Below, piece after piece: positions 62,385 through 64,000 of a stretch of 64,000 nucleotides of DNA. A model generated the notes under the pieces. It made no database searches. It was not told where the DNA came from and worked only from the letters and a program-made list of their open reading frames with translations. The DNA lies in assembly GCA_965276955.1 (NCBI GenBank), contig CBDIBP010000019.1:62001-126000 (forward strand), read 5' to 3'. Each line of letters starts with the position of its first letter. Position 1 is the stretch's first letter. The translations under genes and the position numbers were made by a program. The DNA is from JABDEZ01 sp965276955 (lineage in GTDB: Bacteria; Bacteroidota; Bacteroidia; Chitinophagales; Chitinophagaceae).

Positions 62385-63005
62385 ATGCAGTATATAGCAA
62401 TAGAAGGGAATATTGGTGCAGGTAAAAGCACACTGGCCAGGCTACTGTCTGCATCTTACAATGCCCCTTTGATATTGGAAGAGTTTGCAGATAATCCTTT
62501 TCTTCCGCTATTCTACACATCCCCACAACGTTATGCATTGCCTTTGGAACTTTCTTTCCTTGCAGACCGTTATAACCAACTAAAACAAAAATTGGATTTC
62601 TATAAGGCACAACCCCAGATTGTTGCCGATTATATATTTCCGAAAAGTTCACTTTTTGCAGGTATAAATCTTCAGGGAGCAGAGTACGATCTGTTCACTT
62701 CTTATTTTGATATTATTGGTCCCAACATTCCACCCCCTGATCTTCTTATATTTCTCGATGCTCCAATTAGTGTATTATTGAATAATATAAAAGAGCGTGG
62801 CAGAGATTATGAGCAAGATAAACAACCTCAGTACCTGGAAAAGGTACAGCATATATACAGGCAGTATATAGAGAACACAGGGCTAAGGACAATAATAATA
62901 GACCGTACAGCTATCGATTTTCTAAAACATCCCTCCTATTTGCCTGCACTCATTCATTTTATTGAAGCCTGTAAAGAGAATGAAATATACCATTTTACTA
63001 TTTAG
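62385..63005 (+). CDS. Deoxynucleoside kinase
   Basis: 206 residues, P-loop QYIAIEGNIGAGKSTLARLL, the LEEFADNPFLPLFY catalytic base region, FLADRYNQL, SSLFAG and LIFLDAPISVLLNNIKERGRDYEQ (LID arginine). This is the dGK/dAK-type family that salvages deoxynucleosides. ATG 62385 is preferred to the upstream TTG codons. Confidence 0.93.
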   Translation: MQYIAIEGNIGAGKSTLARLLSASYNAPLILEEFADNPFLPLFYTSPQRYALPLELSFLADRYNQLKQKLDFYKAQPQIVADYIFPKSSLFAGINLQGAEYDLFTSYFDIIGPNIPPPDLLIFLDAPISVLLNNIKERGRDYEQDKQPQYLEKVQHIYRQYIENTGLRTIIIDRTAIDFLKHPSYLPALIHFIEACKENEIYHFTI

Positions 63006-63160
63006 AGACACATTATCAATGAGTCCGGGTTTTGATTTTTTTGTTTTCTCACTAATTAGCATCAAATTATATCTTCCGTTATTATACATACAGTTTAGTA
63101 AATATTTCTATTTACACAAAACATTGCATATTAATAACAATTTGGTTAACTTAACTGTCG

Positions 63161-63168
63161 TAAATTCG
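63161..63168 (+). promoter_or_regulatory. Possible -7 box of recQ
   Basis: TAAATTCG is one base off the TAnnTTTG consensus, 79 bases before ATG 63248. The long leader makes this less sure. Confidence 0.35.
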
Positions 63169-63247
63169 CAGTCCTTAAAATAATACTTTCCGAAAAGATG
63201 TTATATATCTGCTGAGTTTAGTACATATATTCGCTGGGGTTAAATTA

Positions 63248-64000
63248 ATGTGTATGGATGCTGTAATAGGAAAAGAGAAAACAAAATTCGATCTGAAAAA
63301 AGAAGTACTGGAACACTTTGGCTTCGATGGCTTTAAAGGAGAACAGGAGAAAATAATAAAAAGTATACTTGATGGGAAAGATACATTTGTTATTATGCCT
63401 ACTGGCGGTGGCAAGTCACTTTGTTATCAACTCCCTGCTTTATTGAGCGAGGGGGTAGCTATCATTGTATCGCCGCTTATAGCACTGATGAAGAACCAGG
63501 TGGATCTGATACGCAGCTATAGTAGTCGCGATAATGTGGCCCACTTCTTAAATTCTACCCTCACTAAGGTACAACAGAAGAAAGTACGTACCGACCTTAC
63601 CGAAGGGCGTACAAAAATGTTATATGTTGCCCCCGAAACCCTTACCAAGCAAGAGAATATAGATTTCTTTTCAGATCTCAATGTATCCTTTATTGCTGTT
63701 GACGAGGCCCATTGTATATCAGAATGGGGCCATGATTTCAGGCCGGAATACCGCAAACTGCGCGATATCATTAATCTCATCGATCCAGACTTACCTATTA
63801 TTGCCCTCACCGCTACGGCTACGCCCAAGGTGCAGGATGATATAGTTAAGAATCTTATTTTGAGGGAGCCTACTATTTTTATAGACTCCTTCAATCGCCC
63901 TAACCTCCATTATGAGATAGTACCCAAAGGCCGTAAAGACCAGGTTCTGAAACATATGGTACGTTTCATAAATACAATGAAAGGTAAGAGTGGTATCATA
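63248..64000 (+). CDS. recQ: ATP-dependent DNA helicase RecQ (5' part, runs off the right edge)
   Basis: 251 codons are visible with no stop. EHFGFDGFKGEQEKIIKSILDGKDTFVIMPTGGGKSLCYQLPALL holds the Q-motif and Walker A. SPLIALMKNQV (Ia), AVDEAHCISEWGHDFRPEYRKL (motif II, DEAH, and aromatic-rich loop) and LPIIALTATATPKVQDDI (III) follow, then FNRPNLHYEI. This is the first RecA-like domain. The second helicase domain, zinc-binding and winged-helix domains and the HRDC domain would lie beyond the window. ATG 63248 or ATG 63254 (MDAVIGKEK) could be the start. Confidence 0.95.
   Translation, partial: MCMDAVIGKEKTKFDLKKEVLEHFGFDGFKGEQEKIIKSILDGKDTFVIMPTGGGKSLCYQLPALLSEGVAIIVSPLIALMKNQVDLIRSYSSRDNVAHFLNSTLTKVQQKKVRTDLTEGRTKMLYVAPETLTKQENIDFFSDLNVSFIAVDEAHCISEWGHDFRPEYRKLRDIINLIDPDLPIIALTATATPKVQDDIVKNLILREPTIFIDSFNRPNLHYEIVPKGRKDQVLKHMVRFINTMKGKSGII

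Noticed and set aside
63006..63247. Search for a gene or RNA between the deoxynucleoside kinase and recQ
   Set aside because: AT-rich, no coding frame or hairpin of note; only a weak -7 box was retained.

Overview
The window is chromosomal DNA of a Bacteroidota, most likely a member of Chitinophagia/Chitinophagaceae. Genus and species cannot be read from the sequence. Three things support this. Many genes have the Bacteroidota promoter box TAnnTTTG shortly upstream (rimM, rplS, fumC, ndk, prs, osmC and others). A SprB-repeat surface protein carries the beginning of a type IX secretion sorting domain. The gene content is typical: carboxypeptidase-regulatory/TonB receptors, HU-CCDC81/SPOR protein, REC-first histidine kinases and FKBP paralogues. 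I see no prophage, insertion sequence, integron or CRISPR array.

Layout. 1-5.6 kb: a SprB adhesin running off the left edge, an acyl-CoA synthetase, and an outer-membrane barrel whose last strand is cut off by an in-frame stop. 5.7-11.4 kb: pth, rplY and prs, an OsmC peroxidase, a Rossmann oxidoreductase, two small unknowns and an RluE-type pseudouridine synthase. 11.5-19.1 kb: a membrane phosphotransferase of the LTA-synthase superfamily, surE, an ABC exporter, an SDR, an M15 peptidase and nupC. 19.2-20.9 kb: rimM-trmD-rplS without rpsP. 21-34.3 kb: a lone response regulator, fumC, mutS, an M1 peptidase, three tandem FKBP proteins and a DHH phosphoesterase. 34.4-42.4 kb: ndk, then a six-gene plus-strand run (YfhO-like membrane protein, acetyltransferase, flippase, KirBac channel, ornithine aminotransferase, VIT transporter). 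42.4-46.3 kb: truA, a DUF2157 membrane protein, a structured intergenic region, a VF530 protein, a leucine-rich-repeat protein kinase and tRNA-Ser(UGA).

46.6-53.9 kb holds the most distinctive system. It is a tight five-gene operon: REC-kinase, a large CHASE3/GAF hybrid kinase with three receiver domains, CheR methyltransferase, stand-alone CheB methylesterase and a second REC-kinase. No CheA, CheW or chemoreceptor is visible. The large kinase has a Glu/Gln-rich coiled coil just before its catalytic histidine, so the likely reading is a histidine-kinase phosphorelay tuned by reversible methylation. 54-62.2 kb is an envelope block: HU-CCDC81/SPOR protein, plug-less beta-barrel, giant TPR protein and TonB receptor. 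The right end has a deoxynucleoside kinase and the start of recQ.

Best leads for new biology are the CheR/CheB kinase operon, the structured minus-strand region at 44.29-44.48 kb (candidate small RNA), the stop codon inside the barrel gene, the K+ channel/rocD/VIT genes placed in an envelope-polysaccharide operon, and the LRR-kinase. All functional statements come from motifs and gene order read by eye; no database search was run.
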